Numbered from the stretch's first letter, positions 54,859-64,000 are shown. The stretch is DNA of 64,000 nucleotides from Actinacidiphila paucisporea (GCF_900142575.1 NZ_FRBI01000016.1:62001-126000); one strand, 5' to 3'. A program made the numbers and translations. The notes: a model not told the origin generated them from the sequence alone.

Positions 54859-57800
54859 TCATGCCGCGCTGGGTACGGGGAGCGTGTCAAGGTAGGTGAT
54901 GCGCTGCGCCGGGAGCCCGTCGGGGCCCGGCAGTTGCTCGTACTCCCGAACGAGCACCCGCATCGGGCGGGCGCCGAGCGCCACCGGCAACACCACGGGA
55001 GACTCCCAGCGGCCGATGACGCCCGCCACGTCGCAGGCCAGTTCGACAGCCGGGTGGTTGTCCAGCGTCTGCCAGGTGAAGGCCTCGCCCGCCGGGCCCG
55101 CGATGGTGTTGCGGACCTGCACTTCGGCCGTGACGGTCGACAGCAGGCCGCCCGCCCCCGGAGGCGGCGCGGGGCCGATGACGGCCACGTCGACGCCGAT
55201 GTGGGAGGGCTGGAGCGTCACCGTAGTCCGGCGGAAGGCGGGGATCTTGACGAAGCCGGCGTCCACGACGGGTGACAGCCGCAGGTCGTCCGGGGTGAGC
55301 AGGGCGTTCTGCTGGAGGCGCGCGATCTTGAGCCGCACGAAGGGCTCGTACAGCTTCGTGCCGGCGAACTGCACGTCCGCGTACCACAGACGGCGATCCC
55401 GGTCGTACTGGACGGCGTACCCCATCGCGGTCCCGGCCGGGAGCGGCACGGCAGTGTCGGCGTGCAGGTCGGACGGCGCCAGGAACCTTGCCGTGGTCCC
55501 GGCCCCCACGTCGCGCACGGGGTCCCGCCCCCATGTGGTGGCCGTGTCGGGGGACGCGGCGCCGGACCCCGCGACCATCACGGCCAGCATCTCACCCTCG
55601 CCCGAGGCGTACCACGGCCGCTCCAGGTAGACCCGCGCACCCCCCTCGTGCCGGGTGCTGACGACCTGCCCGGCCGCGGTGGACTCCTCCCAGCGGAAGG
55701 CGGGCACCACCGAGTGGACGGCCGGGGCGGGCGGGCACACGGTCGCGGGTACGTGCAGCCGTGCCGTCAGGCCCGCCCGCGTGACGGGGGGCTCGACGTA
55801 GGACACCTCCACCTGCTGCCCGTCGGTGATCGCGCTCCCCTGCGTGCGGCTGATCTGGCCCGTGCCGTGGAGGACCACGACATCGTCGTCGATGCTGAAG
55901 GCCGCCGCCGGCTCGGCCGGGGTGCCCTGTCCCGTCGTCTTGGGGACGACGGCGCGGACGACGACCGTCCCGGGCACGAAGGCGGGCGCGACGCAGACGA
56001 TGTCGGTCCTGGTCAGCCGCACCGTGCGGCGCTCGGTGAAGTAGGGGCCGAAGCGCGAGGTGCCGATCGGGGTGCAGCTCACGACGTGGTGGCGGGTGTC
56101 GCCCACGTCGTGGCGGACTTGGAAGGGGGCCGTGACGACCGGAGGAGTGCCGGGCACCGGCTCCGGGCGGATGTCCTGCTCGCTCTGCCGCAGCACGGCG
56201 TAGCCGTCGGTTTCCACGGGGTCCGGCTGCGCGGTGTCGTCGACCACGTCGTGCCACCGCGCCTCGGCGTGCACGCTCAGGGTCGAGGGGTCGTGCAGCG
56301 TCAGCGCCGGGTCCCCCAGCACGTACGCGGTAGCGCCCGGCTCCCGTACGACGGCTGCTTTGACGAAGGCGGGCGAGACCACCGGGCACCGCACCGCGTG
56401 GACCATGCGGAGTTCGACCGGCGGCGTCAGCTCTCCGATCCGGCCGGCGAGCGCGTCGGCGCGGTGCGCGGCGATCTGCGCCGGCGTGGGACTCGCGGAC
56501 TCCAGCCACGCCCACCACAACCCCATGTCCTCCTCGTCGCCGGCCGCCAGCACGCTGCTGAGCAGGGCGGTGCCGGTGGCGCCGGGTGCGAGCGCGACGC
56601 GCACGACCCGTGCGGCGAGGTCGACGGCCGGCGGCGGGGCGGGCGCCCCGATCGGGCCGGGCTCGACGACCAGCCGCGCCGGGAACTGCTCGTGCCAGGC
56701 GGTGCCGTGCGGCCACGGCGTGGCCACGTCGGGCTGGCCCGGCAGCCCGCGCAGCGTCAGGCCGCGTGCGAACGGGTCGGGGAGCCACGGACGTTGTACC
56801 TGGTCCATGTCCAGGTACGGGGCTCCCCCGGCGTGCTCGTCCGGCGTGCCGGCCGGCAGCACTCCGCCGTCGAACTGCTTGAGCAGCGCGTACACCTGGG
56901 CGTCGGTGCGGTGCTGGCCGGCGGCGTCCAGGACGCCGTGGCGCTCCAGTTGCTGCACGGCGGCCTTAGGCGGCAGCAGGTGCCGCTCGCACGGAGGGCG
57001 CGCGACGGGTGCGGACGGGTCCGCGTTGTCGGTCCGGACGACGAGGACGGCGACGGACTCCCCCTCCGTGACCGGCCGCCGGGCCACCAGGACGGCGGCC
57101 GGCACCGGCTCGTAGCGGGTGTAGCGCAGCGGCGCGGTGGCGTGGTCGCCCGGGTCGGGCTGCGCGGTGAAGGGGGCGCTGCGCCCCGCCAGGTCGACCA
57201 GCCGGGCGCGGAAGCGGTACGAGCGGCCGTAGCGCAGGGAAGGCAGGGTCCCGTCCGGCACCCGGACCTGGGAGGAGAAGGGCAGCCGCGAGTCCACGGC
57301 GGGGCCCGGGTCCCGGACCGTGCCGTCCGTGCCCAGCGTCCGGTCCAGTGGCGCGACGGCCAGGCTCCAGCCGCTCCAGCGGAAGACGGACTGGTGCAGC
57401 CGGGAGACCGGGTGGCCGGCAGCGTCCTTGAGCCGGGTGATCGCCTCGCCGACCGCCGCCTCGTCGTCGATCGGGACCTGGGCCGGGTAGCCCCGCACGG
57501 TGTACGTGCCGGCCCGGCGGCACAGTGGGTACCAGTGGCGGGAGGCCACGTCGAACACGTCCACCCGATAGCCCTGGAGCACGTTGTCCCCGGTCACGGC
57601 GGTGGTGTCGCCTGGCCGTCCCGCCACGAGGTCGCCGTCGAAGCCGTCCGCGGCCTTGAGTGCCTGCCGGAAGGCGACCTGACGGTCCGCCTGGGCCACG
57701 AAGATCCCGTCGGAGCGCAGGGCGGGGGGCACCGGTTCGGGCGGCGGATCGGTGCGGGGCAGGCGGCGCAGCGTCGCCGCGTACGACTGGAGGGCGAGGC

Positions 57801-58791
57801 CGGCCGAGTCGACGTCCAGGTCGTGCGGGGTGAACGTCGAGGTGTCGTCGAGCGGCAGGTACAGCGCGTCCGAGACGCCGTCGGCGCGCGCGAGGAAGAG
57901 CTTCCCCGACCTCTTGAAGCAGGAGGTGACCGGCTGGAACACCTCCAGGAACGCGGCGTGGTCCACCTGGGCCTGGATCGTCAGCGGCCCGTCGGGCAGG
58001 TCGGCCGGCAGCGGAACGGTCAGCCGCCGCAGCAGGCCGACGGGGGCCATCAGGCCGGGGTGGTCGGCCAGTGCCGCTACCAGGCCGTGGAAGTCCCGCT
58101 CCGGCGGCTGCAGTCCGGCGAGTGAGCCGTCCGCCGCGGGCGGCGGCGCCGTGTGGAAGGCGGCCAGGCGAGCCCAGCCGTCCGGGTCCGCCGCGAGGTC
58201 GTCGGGCAGCACGCCCTGCTGGCGCAGCTGCTCGGATATCCCGGCGGCGAAGCCAGGTTCGCCGGCCGGGTCGACCGCGGCGACGAGCCGGTCCACGGCC
58301 TCCCACCGCTCGGCCACCTCCGCCGTCTGCCCGGCGTCGGGCACGACGGGGCCGCGCCCGTGACCGTCGGCGTCGACGGGCGCGAAGAGGGTGCCGTACT
58401 GGTCGCGCAGCGACTGCGCCAGCGGGCGGGCCGGGTAGGACTCGATCGGGTCGTTCGCCACGCTCGCGTCGAACCGGAAGGAGTGGACGGGGGTGGTGGG
58501 AGGGAACAGCGCCTGCCAGAGCGGGACGTCGAGAGGGCCGTCGACGAAGGTGGCGTGCTGCGGCTCCGACTCGCCGGTCGGCTTCCGGAACAGGACGGAG
58601 ACGGTGTAACCCAGCTCGGGCAGGTCGGCGACCTGCGGGAAGTCCGAGAGCTGAGGCGGCGCCGCACCGGATGGTGCCGCCGCGTCGACGGTCAGCCGCG
58701 GGCCGAGCACGAGCGACAGCTGCACGGTGCCGCCGGCGGTGGGGGGTTGCTGGGGGTCGGGGAGCAGCGTCCAGACGATCGTCTGCTTCAT
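54859..58791 (-). CDS. Giant protein of unknown function, 1310 aa
   Basis: I do not recognise this protein. It starts at an ATG behind GGAGG, overlapping the stop of the upstream 948-residue protein by four bases. It lacks a signal peptide and membrane segments. It is rich in Pro, Val, Asp and Thr, with many alternating strands (for example VVVRAVVPKTTGQG, VEVSYVEPPVTRAG, TARLHVPATVCPPA), which suggests a chain of beta-sandwich domains. No catalytic signature was found. Its coupling to the 948-residue protein and closeness to metalloproteases suggest a large surface, fibre-like or complex-forming component. Confidence 0.75.
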   Translation of the reverse strand: MKQTIVWTLLPDPQQPPTAGGTVQLSLVLGPRLTVDAAAPSGAAPPQLSDFPQVADLPELGYTVSVLFRKPTGESEPQHATFVDGPLDVPLWQALFPPTTPVHSFRFDASVANDPIESYPARPLAQSLRDQYGTLFAPVDADGHGRGPVVPDAGQTAEVAERWEAVDRLVAAVDPAGEPGFAAGISEQLRQQGVLPDDLAADPDGWARLAAFHTAPPPAADGSLAGLQPPERDFHGLVAALADHPGLMAPVGLLRRLTVPLPADLPDGPLTIQAQVDHAAFLEVFQPVTSCFKRSGKLFLARADGVSDALYLPLDDTSTFTPHDLDVDSAGLALQSYAATLRRLPRTDPPPEPVPPALRSDGIFVAQADRQVAFRQALKAADGFDGDLVAGRPGDTTAVTGDNVLQGYRVDVFDVASRHWYPLCRRAGTYTVRGYPAQVPIDDEAAVGEAITRLKDAAGHPVSRLHQSVFRWSGWSLAVAPLDRTLGTDGTVRDPGPAVDSRLPFSSQVRVPDGTLPSLRYGRSYRFRARLVDLAGRSAPFTAQPDPGDHATAPLRYTRYEPVPAAVLVARRPVTEGESVAVLVVRTDNADPSAPVARPPCERHLLPPKAAVQQLERHGVLDAAGQHRTDAQVYALLKQFDGGVLPAGTPDEHAGGAPYLDMDQVQRPWLPDPFARGLTLRGLPGQPDVATPWPHGTAWHEQFPARLVVEPGPIGAPAPPPAVDLAARVVRVALAPGATGTALLSSVLAAGDEEDMGLWWAWLESASPTPAQIAAHRADALAGRIGELTPPVELRMVHAVRCPVVSPAFVKAAVVREPGATAYVLGDPALTLHDPSTLSVHAEARWHDVVDDTAQPDPVETDGYAVLRQSEQDIRPEPVPGTPPVVTAPFQVRHDVGDTRHHVVSCTPIGTSRFGPYFTERRTVRLTRTDIVCVAPAFVPGTVVVRAVVPKTTGQGTPAEPAAAFSIDDDVVVLHGTGQISRTQGSAITDGQQVEVSYVEPPVTRAGLTARLHVPATVCPPAPAVHSVVPAFRWEESTAAGQVVSTRHEGGARVYLERPWYASGEGEMLAVMVAGSGAASPDTATTWGRDPVRDVGAGTTARFLAPSDLHADTAVPLPAGTAMGYAVQYDRDRRLWYADVQFAGTKLYEPFVRLKIARLQQNALLTPDDLRLSPVVDAGFVKIPAFRRTTVTLQPSHIGVDVAVIGPAPPPGAGGLLSTVTAEVQVRNTIAGPAGEAFTWQTLDNHPAVELACDVAGVIGRWESPVVLPVALGARPMRVLVREYEQLPGPDGLPAQRITYLDTLPVPSAA

Positions 58792-61634
58792 GTGTCCTCC
58801 ATCGCTGCGTACGCGCCGCAACGGGCCTGCCAGGGCAGCGGGTCGGGGAAGGCGTCGCCGAAGGCCGGGTCAGCGCCGCTCCCGAAGTCGCGCTCCACCT
58901 CCAGCGAGACCGACTTGGAGAAGAACGCGACGCGGACCCTCACCACCACCAGGGCGGTGCCGTGGACGACCTTGGTCTGCGTGTTGTAGGTGAGCGCGAG
59001 ATAGAACTCGACGGAGATGCTGATGATGCCGAGCACGTCCAGCGCGCCGACGGCCCGGAAGAAGCCGCTCACCCGGGCTTGCAGCGTGTGGGGGGCGGTC
59101 TCCTGCGCCTGGAACTTGACGTAGATGCCGGCGGTCAGGGAGACCGATCCGCTGGCCACCCCGAGGTTCAGCGCGGCGGCCGCTCCGAACTCGACCTGGG
59201 CCTCCAGCTCGACGATGTCGCCCGAATCGACGGTGATCCCGAAGAACCCCCTGCCGCCGAGCAGAGAGACCGACACGGTGAACGGGTGGTCGCGCGAGGA
59301 CAGCGCGAAATGCGCGCGGACCGGTTTGCCGTCGAAGGGCAGGGTGACCGAGGACGACAGCGTGAGGTTCTGCATCAGCAGCACGCCCGCGGGGATCGCG
59401 GGGATGCCCAGGCTGTAGCCGACCTCAATGCCGGTGGCGTCCACCGAGAAGTGCGGGCCGTTGGCCGGGGTCGGGAGGTAGTCCCGCAGGCGGTCCAGGA
59501 ATTCCAGGTCGCCGCCGAAGCCGACCTTCTTGACCTTGGCGTCGAGCGTCGGGGTGGCGCCGGGCTTGGAGGTGAACGCCAGCCGTGTGAAGTCCACCGT
59601 CAGGATGCCGCCGACGAACGACAGGGAGAAGGCGCTGAGTTCGCCGCGGCACTCCACCTGCGGAGGGGTGCCGTCGAGCGGGGTCCGTGTGGTGTTGCGC
59701 AGGTCGACCCTGGTCTCGTCCGTCGTCGTCAGGATGCCGAAGAAGGTGCCCGTCTTGACCTTGGGGCTCCACGCCATCGTGGTGAGCACCGCCTTGGGCG
59801 GCTTGTCGGCGGCGTCGCGGACGATCTCGGTGACGATGCGCGGAACGGTCTTGCCGTCGCCGGTCGAGGTGCTCGCGACGAGATCGGGAAGGTTCAGGAA
59901 GCCCAGCAGTTTCGGAGGGAGAAGGCCGGACGGGTCGCCCGCCTTCGGGAAGTAGCTCACCGGGTCGAACTGCCCGGCCTTGACCTTGTCCAGGGCGCCG
60001 CCGACGAGCCCCGCCGTTGCCGACAGGCCGGAGACCTGCTGGCTGAGCGCCGCCACGCCGCCCGAGTCGGTCACCGGCGGGGCGAAGCCCACCGGCGGAA
60101 GCGGCGGCGGTGGCTGCTGCACCGCCGCGTACACCTGGCCGGCGGCCGCCAGGCCGGAGCCGACGTAGGTCTGGTCGAGCACGAGCCGGACGGGGTCGGG
60201 CGCGGGCGGCGGCGCCGCGGCACCCGGTGCGGCGCTGCTCCGGGACCGGAAGGCCTGGAGCGGGGGCAGCCGCGACGAAACGCCGAGCAGCCGCGGGTAC
60301 GCGGGGAGGCGTCCCGCTTCGACGAGCGGCGTCCCGTCGCCGACCGCGGGCTCGGCGCCGACGGTCAGACCCTCCACCGCCACGGTGGTGGTCTCGGCGC
60401 CGCCGTCCACCGGCGCCAACTCCAGGTTCCCGGCCGCGGGCAGCGTCATTCCCGCCGACTTCTGCTCGTACGCGGTGAGCGCCGCGGCCAACGCCTGTGC
60501 CCCGAGGTCGCCCCGGACGTAGGCGAGGGGCGCGCGGAGGGTCAGCGGGTGGCCGCGTCTGTCGGTGCAGAGGATGTCGAAGACGAGCCGTTCGGTCTGC
60601 TCTGCCGCGTGCACCCAGAAGCCGAACGTGCCAATCGGCTCGGCGCTTTCGTCCACCTCGGCGGCGAGCCTGCCCTGGAGTTGCACCCGCGTGAAGGGGA
60701 ACGCCCGGCCCTGGTGCGGGAGTCCGTGGGCGCCGGCGTAGTCGAGGGCGGGCAGCAGGACCGTCAGGCGGCTGACCGTGAACAGGCCGACGTCCAGTCG
60801 CCGCTCGGTGTGGGTGGAGATCTGGACGGGAAAACCGAACGGCAGCAGGTAGCCGCGTTCCACGACGTGCACGGCCACGTCCCGGCCGGTCACCGCGTGG
60901 TGCTGGTAGCCGGTGACGCCGACTCCGGGCAGCCCGGACCAGTCGCCGGCGAGGTCGATGCTCGACCCGAGCGCGCTCAGGTGCAACTGACCGGCCAGCA
61001 GCGGCCTGCGCGCCAGCGCCCCGGTGATCTCCTGGCGCTGCGCCGCGTTCAGGGACGAGGCGAACGGCTGGTTCACCCGCGGACTCCCGCCGGACCCGAG
61101 CGGCACCCTGTTGCCGGCGGTCGTCACGGACCCGCCGGGCGGGAGGCCCAGCCGGGTGTGCCACAGCCCGGTCACGCCCGACGGCCCGGTCAGCGGCTCC
61201 GTCGGGTTCGACCACGCCGCCGGGCCGGACAGCACCCCGAGCGGCAGGCCCCACACGCACTCCAGGACCGTCCCGGCAGGGTCGCGCGGCAGGCCGGCCC
61301 AGGTCAGCAGTCCGTCCGTGGTGAAGGGCACCGACGTCCCCGCGGGAACCCGGAAGGCGAGCCGGCTGCCGCCGGAGAGCCAGCCGCCCTTGACCCTCGC
61401 CGAGTCGCTCGCGGAGGAGGTCGCCTCCTCCAGGAGCGTCTGCGGGGGGAAGTCGACCGAGACGGAGGCCGGCAAGGCGCTGTCGGTGACCACGAGCGAC
61501 TGGGGGTCGGGCCCGCCGGTCCGCGACAGGTTCGTGAAGTGGAACGTCAGGACGACCATGTCCTCCCGGCGCAGCAGGGTCACAGGCGTGTGGTCCATGG
61601 GCACGGGTGCGGGTGCGGGTGCGGCGGCGCACAT
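58788..61634 (-). CDS. Giant protein of unknown function, 948 aa
   Basis: I do not recognise this protein. The ATG lies 9 bp after GAAGGAG. The first ~480 residues are beta-rich, followed by a Pro-rich linker (near 555-575, VQQPPPPLPPVGFAPP). The last ~270 residues contain strongly alternating hydrophobic strands with Gly, such as FGITVDSGDIVELEAQVEFG and VSLTAGIYVKFQAQ, reminiscent of lipid-binding or barrel/sandwich proteins. There is no signal peptide. It is translationally coupled to the 1310-residue protein, so the two probably form one complex. Start and stop are clean, and codon use matches neighbouring genes. Confidence 0.75.
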   Translation of the reverse strand: MCAAAPAPAPVPMDHTPVTLLRREDMVVLTFHFTNLSRTGGPDPQSLVVTDSALPASVSVDFPPQTLLEEATSSASDSARVKGGWLSGGSRLAFRVPAGTSVPFTTDGLLTWAGLPRDPAGTVLECVWGLPLGVLSGPAAWSNPTEPLTGPSGVTGLWHTRLGLPPGGSVTTAGNRVPLGSGGSPRVNQPFASSLNAAQRQEITGALARRPLLAGQLHLSALGSSIDLAGDWSGLPGVGVTGYQHHAVTGRDVAVHVVERGYLLPFGFPVQISTHTERRLDVGLFTVSRLTVLLPALDYAGAHGLPHQGRAFPFTRVQLQGRLAAEVDESAEPIGTFGFWVHAAEQTERLVFDILCTDRRGHPLTLRAPLAYVRGDLGAQALAAALTAYEQKSAGMTLPAAGNLELAPVDGGAETTTVAVEGLTVGAEPAVGDGTPLVEAGRLPAYPRLLGVSSRLPPLQAFRSRSSAAPGAAAPPPAPDPVRLVLDQTYVGSGLAAAGQVYAAVQQPPPPLPPVGFAPPVTDSGGVAALSQQVSGLSATAGLVGGALDKVKAGQFDPVSYFPKAGDPSGLLPPKLLGFLNLPDLVASTSTGDGKTVPRIVTEIVRDAADKPPKAVLTTMAWSPKVKTGTFFGILTTTDETRVDLRNTTRTPLDGTPPQVECRGELSAFSLSFVGGILTVDFTRLAFTSKPGATPTLDAKVKKVGFGGDLEFLDRLRDYLPTPANGPHFSVDATGIEVGYSLGIPAIPAGVLLMQNLTLSSSVTLPFDGKPVRAHFALSSRDHPFTVSVSLLGGRGFFGITVDSGDIVELEAQVEFGAAAALNLGVASGSVSLTAGIYVKFQAQETAPHTLQARVSGFFRAVGALDVLGIISISVEFYLALTYNTQTKVVHGTALVVVRVRVAFFSKSVSLEVERDFGSGADPAFGDAFPDPLPWQARCGAYAAMEDT

Positions 61635-62015
61635 GTGCGACAGCTCCTTCGGCCGCGTCGGGAAAAGAGAATCTGTGGCTGTTCAGGTGACCTTGACGGC
61701 GGGCGCCCGGGAAAAGGCCGGGCCTCGGTGAACTGCCCGTTTCTTGCGGGCGATTACGCGGTCGCCCTGAAGGGCGTGACCCGCTGCTCCACTCTACGAC
61801 GGGCAGTGGAAAAGGGCCGCTCGACGCGAAAATACGGCCTCCTGCGCCCGGCTGCGCGGGGCCGGCGGCCGTGCGAAAATCGAAGGGCGCGGGTCCGTGA
61901 CGCCGGCGGCCGTGGACACGGCGTGCCGCCGAGACCACCGTGCGCGGGCGGCTGCGTGCATTCCCGTCCGGAGCAACCCCAGAGGCTGCATATATCTCCC
62001 CGAGAGGTACTGGTC
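61635..62015. other. Divergent intergenic region
   Basis: This 381-bp region separates the giant-protein operon from the matrixin gene. It contains GAGAGG 7 bp before the matrixin ATG and a TATATCT element at 61991-61997. No clear operator palindrome or RNA gene was seen. Confidence 0.4.
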
Positions 62016-62825
62016 ATGTCCCGCACGACTGGAAACGTACGCACGAGAATCGCCACTGTCGAGACGACGAAGCCCGGGGATTCCTCCGAAGGCTTCGGCA
62101 GCGTCCTCGCATTCCTTCACCGGTACGGCTACCTCGAGTACGCGGAACGGGAGCACGACACGCTCACGGAAAGGGTGTCGGTCGCGCTGCGGAAATACCA
62201 GCGGCTGCAATCCCTGCCCATCACCGGCGAATTCGACGAAGCGACCCGGGAGCAGATGGACACCGGCCGGTGCGGACTCCCCGACCTCCAGCGCGGGCTG
62301 GGCTTCTCGGCCGCCTGCGCCTGGACCGGTCCCTGGGCGGAGTACCCGTCACTCACCTACGCCTTCGACCAGGGCACCTCGGACATCTCCGGGGACGGTG
62401 AGTTCCAGGCCGTCCGGAACGCCTTCGCGACCTGGGAGGCGTTCCTCACGCCGATGAGCTTCGCGGAGATCAAGCCGACCGACAGCCCGGACATCATGGT
62501 CGGCTGGCGGCCCACGGTCGACCCGGACCTCGACATGACCGGCAGCGCCATCGCCCACGCCGACCTGCCCCCCGACTGCGAGGTCCTCAACCCGGGCCTC
62601 CCCCAGCCCCTCCACTTCGACAACGGCGAGGCCACCTGGTGCATCGGAGCACAACCGGGGGCCTACGACGTGGAGAGCGTCGCCCTGCACGAGGCGGGGC
62701 ATCTCATCGGCCTGGGCCACTCCAGCGACCCCTCCGCCGTGATGTTCCCCTCCATCAACGGCAACACCACACACCGGAACCTGGAGAGCGACGATCGCCA
62801 GGGAGCGCTCTTCCTCTACCCCTAG
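62016..62825 (+). CDS. Matrixin-type metalloprotease with cysteine-switch propeptide
   Basis: The protein has 269 residues. Residues 25-82 form a peptidoglycan-binding-like helical prodomain. It is followed by DTGRCGLPD, which places Cys86 as in the PRCGxPD cysteine switch of animal matrix metalloproteases. The catalytic domain has HEAGHLIGLGHS (H225, E226, H229, H235) and the Met-turn SAVMFPS (M243). The enzyme is therefore probably made as a zymogen activated by prodomain removal. No signal peptide is visible, so export would need another route or the enzyme acts inside. It is divergent from the giant-protein pair. Confidence 0.87.
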   Translation: MSRTTGNVRTRIATVETTKPGDSSEGFGSVLAFLHRYGYLEYAEREHDTLTERVSVALRKYQRLQSLPITGEFDEATREQMDTGRCGLPDLQRGLGFSAACAWTGPWAEYPSLTYAFDQGTSDISGDGEFQAVRNAFATWEAFLTPMSFAEIKPTDSPDIMVGWRPTVDPDLDMTGSAIAHADLPPDCEVLNPGLPQPLHFDNGEATWCIGAQPGAYDVESVALHEAGHLIGLGHSSDPSAVMFPSINGNTTHRNLESDDRQGALFLYP

Positions 62826-63224
62826 ATCTAGTTACTCCAGTGAGAGTTCTCCGTACGTCCTGGTCAGCGGCCTCGTGGCGGTGAGTGCAGCCGGGCGCCT
62901 CCGGGGCCGGAGGCGGGCACCGACCCCGCCGAAGTCGCCCAGCCAGGCGGCAACAGCGTGGAAGTCCTCCCCACTCACCGTGCCAAATGCCTCTACGACC
63001 GACAATCCATCACCAACCAACGCATCGAACACCTCCTCCAACGCCTACGATCAGAAGTCGACTTCTCCGCAGCGACCTCGTATGTCCGCGAGAGCGAGCC
63101 GGCAACGAAGCGACGCGAGGGGCGCCGCTCGCCTCCGATGGCAGGCACGGCCGGAGAGGCGGAGCATGGTGATGGGGATACACGGGACGCCGGCATATCC
63201 AGCAGGCGGCCAGGAGGAGGAGTC
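62826..63224. other. Stretch without a firmly supported gene
   Basis: A 69-codon minus-strand frame at 62832-63041 (VVEAFGTVSGEDFHAVAAWL) has coding-like composition but no recognisable family or good ribosome site. It may be a relic. Nothing else was found. Confidence 0.3.
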
Positions 63225-63614
63225 GTGGCGAACCAAGCAGTCCGCTTCCGCGTCGCGTACGAGGGCGGAGACATACGACTGGTCTCCGAGGAAGAGGTCG
63301 GGATGACCCTCCCACCGTCCGACGAACTCGGTGAAGGAGAGCACTCCGGATTCTGGTACGAGTTGCGCGACGCCGACAACCAGGTGCTCTACCGGAAGGT
63401 GGTCCGCAGCCCGCTCCGAGAGCACGCCGAGGCGTTCCACCCCGAGACCGGAGCACCGACCCGGGTAGCGAGGGCCGCCGAAGCGGGCACCTTCTGGCTC
63501 ACCGTGCCGAGCCATCCGGGCGCGTGCTACCTCGTCCTGCACAGCAGCCCCACAGAGCCCCGGCGCACGGCCGAAGCGGCCACCGAGGTCTCCCGGTTCG
63601 ACCTTCGGAGGTAG
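63225..63614 (+). CDS. Hypothetical beta-rich protein, 129 aa
   Basis: It begins at a GTG directly behind GGAGGAGGAG. The product alternates short strands (VRFRVAYEGGDIRLVSEEEV, then SGFWYELRDADNQVLYRKVV) and ends FWLTVPSHPGACYLVLHSSP, like a single Ig/fibronectin-type or C2-like sandwich. No known motif is present. It lies 2 bp before an M64 peptidase gene, so the two are co-translated and the small protein could be an inhibitor, chaperone or accessory domain of that peptidase. The longer upstream frame is not supported. Confidence 0.6.
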   Translation: MANQAVRFRVAYEGGDIRLVSEEEVGMTLPPSDELGEGEHSGFWYELRDADNQVLYRKVVRSPLREHAEAFHPETGAPTRVARAAEAGTFWLTVPSHPGACYLVLHSSPTEPRRTAEAATEVSRFDLRR

Positions 63615-63616
63615 CA

Positions 63617-64000
63617 ATGGGAGTCAACGAGGGAACAGTGACGGGCTACGCCAAGATCCTCGACAACGGGCCCGACGGGGACCGTTGGAACCTGGTCGTC
63701 CTCGCCGAAGGCTACCTGGACTCACAGATGGCGAACTTCCACCTGCACGCGCTCGAGATCGTCAACGCCCTGACCAGTACCCCTCCGTTCGATGGTCTGT
63801 CCAGTGCGATCAACGTCCACCGCGTCGACATCGCCTCCAACGAGGAGGGCGCGGACGATCCGACCGCGTGCAGCGGCGGCACCGGTGCTGCTGTCAACAC
63901 CTATCTGGACGCGAGTTTCTGCGGTCAGCCCTCACGTCGCGACCTGCTGACCGTGGACGACGACCTCGCCGTGCAGACCGCTTTCGACAGGGTCATCAAC
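63617..64000 (+). CDS. M64 (IgA-peptidase-like) metallopeptidase, N-terminal part
   Basis: The frame runs from an ATG behind GGAGG to the window edge, 128 residues so far. WNLVVLAEGYLDSQMANFHL followed by INVHRVDIASNEEGADDP is the conserved opening of M64 peptidases (VVxxAEGYxxxEMxxF; NxxRVxxxSxExGxD). The HExxH zinc site would lie beyond the edge. No signal peptide is present. It is the second metalloprotease in this locus, after the matrixin. Confidence 0.8.
   Translation, partial: MGVNEGTVTGYAKILDNGPDGDRWNLVVLAEGYLDSQMANFHLHALEIVNALTSTPPFDGLSSAINVHRVDIASNEEGADDPTACSGGTGAAVNTYLDASFCGQPSRRDLLTVDDDLAVQTAFDRVIN

Noticed and set aside
55462..58125. Plus-strand frame of 887 codons
   Set aside because: Arg/Gly/His-rich antisense shadow of the 1310-residue protein, which has a ribosome site and translational coupling.
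58071..62015. Upstream extension of the matrixin frame (ORF of 1584 codons)
   Set aside because: It is antisense to the giant proteins and lacks family-like sequence. The ATG at 62016 starts the recognisable prodomain.

Overview
The window is high-GC actinomycete DNA, almost certainly Streptomyces or a close relative. The evidence is strong GC3 codon bias, frequent GTG starts, 4-base (ATGA/GTGA) gene overlaps, TetR, LacI-operator and ROK regulation, xylose isomerase, and decayed IS fragments typical of chromosome arms. No rRNA gene, intact tRNA, CRISPR array or intact IS element was seen.

Layout. (1) 1-8.5 kb is an eroded accessory zone. It holds the 5' part of a secreted family-2 glycoside hydrolase, two TetR repressors each facing its target across palindromic operators, two conserved hypothetical genes, and a scrapyard of remnants: ketosynthase, IS5, IS256, two IS481-like integrase tails, caspase/hydrolase stumps, and the 3' part of a tRNA-Pro with its terminator. 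(2) 8.5-29.2 kb is a tightly coupled biosynthetic operon. It encodes a phosphoheptose-isomerase-like SIS protein, a sugar O-methyltransferase, a stand-alone condensation-like protein, a GT2 glycosyltransferase, a HAD phosphatase, three NRPS proteins, an acyl-AMP ligase, a free carrier protein and a crotonyl-CoA carboxylase/reductase. The middle NRPS is C-A-T-TE fused to a complete MFS exporter. Read by eye, the A-domain pockets suggest Ser (second) and Gly (third); the first is unusual. (3) 29.2-42.4 kb is an intervening block: a frameshifted RHS gene, a solitary methionyl-tRNA synthetase, IS debris, a decayed xylB beside intact xylA and a ROK repressor, a second ROK/MFS/isomerase locus with similar operator repeats, and an FAD/NAD(P) protein. 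(4) 42.5-52.5 kb is a second biosynthetic operon: another GT2 with the same unusual C-terminal domain as the first, a serine-hydroxymethyltransferase-like PLP enzyme lacking hallmark residues, a GT4, a StrG-like oxygenase, a GMC oxidoreductase, a cupin, a sugar C-methyltransferase, an NDP-sugar epimerase/decarboxylase and a Gfo/Idh oxidoreductase. (5) 52.5-64 kb begins with an IS/ATPase remnant. It then carries an uncharacterised set: a PatG C-terminal-like protein between two small Cys-containing proteins that share a PGF motif, two giant beta-rich proteins of unknown function, a matrixin metalloprotease with a cysteine-switch propeptide, a small beta protein and the start of an M64 peptidase.

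How it fits together. Regions 2 and 4 plausibly make one glycosylated peptide, or peptide-linked sugar, and export it through the fused MFS domain. The paralogous GT2 pair is the main link between them. The methionyl-tRNA synthetase between them is a candidate self-resistance copy, but that is inference. Region 5 looks like a separate and largely undescribed protein system. Domain and substrate calls were made by eye without database searches.
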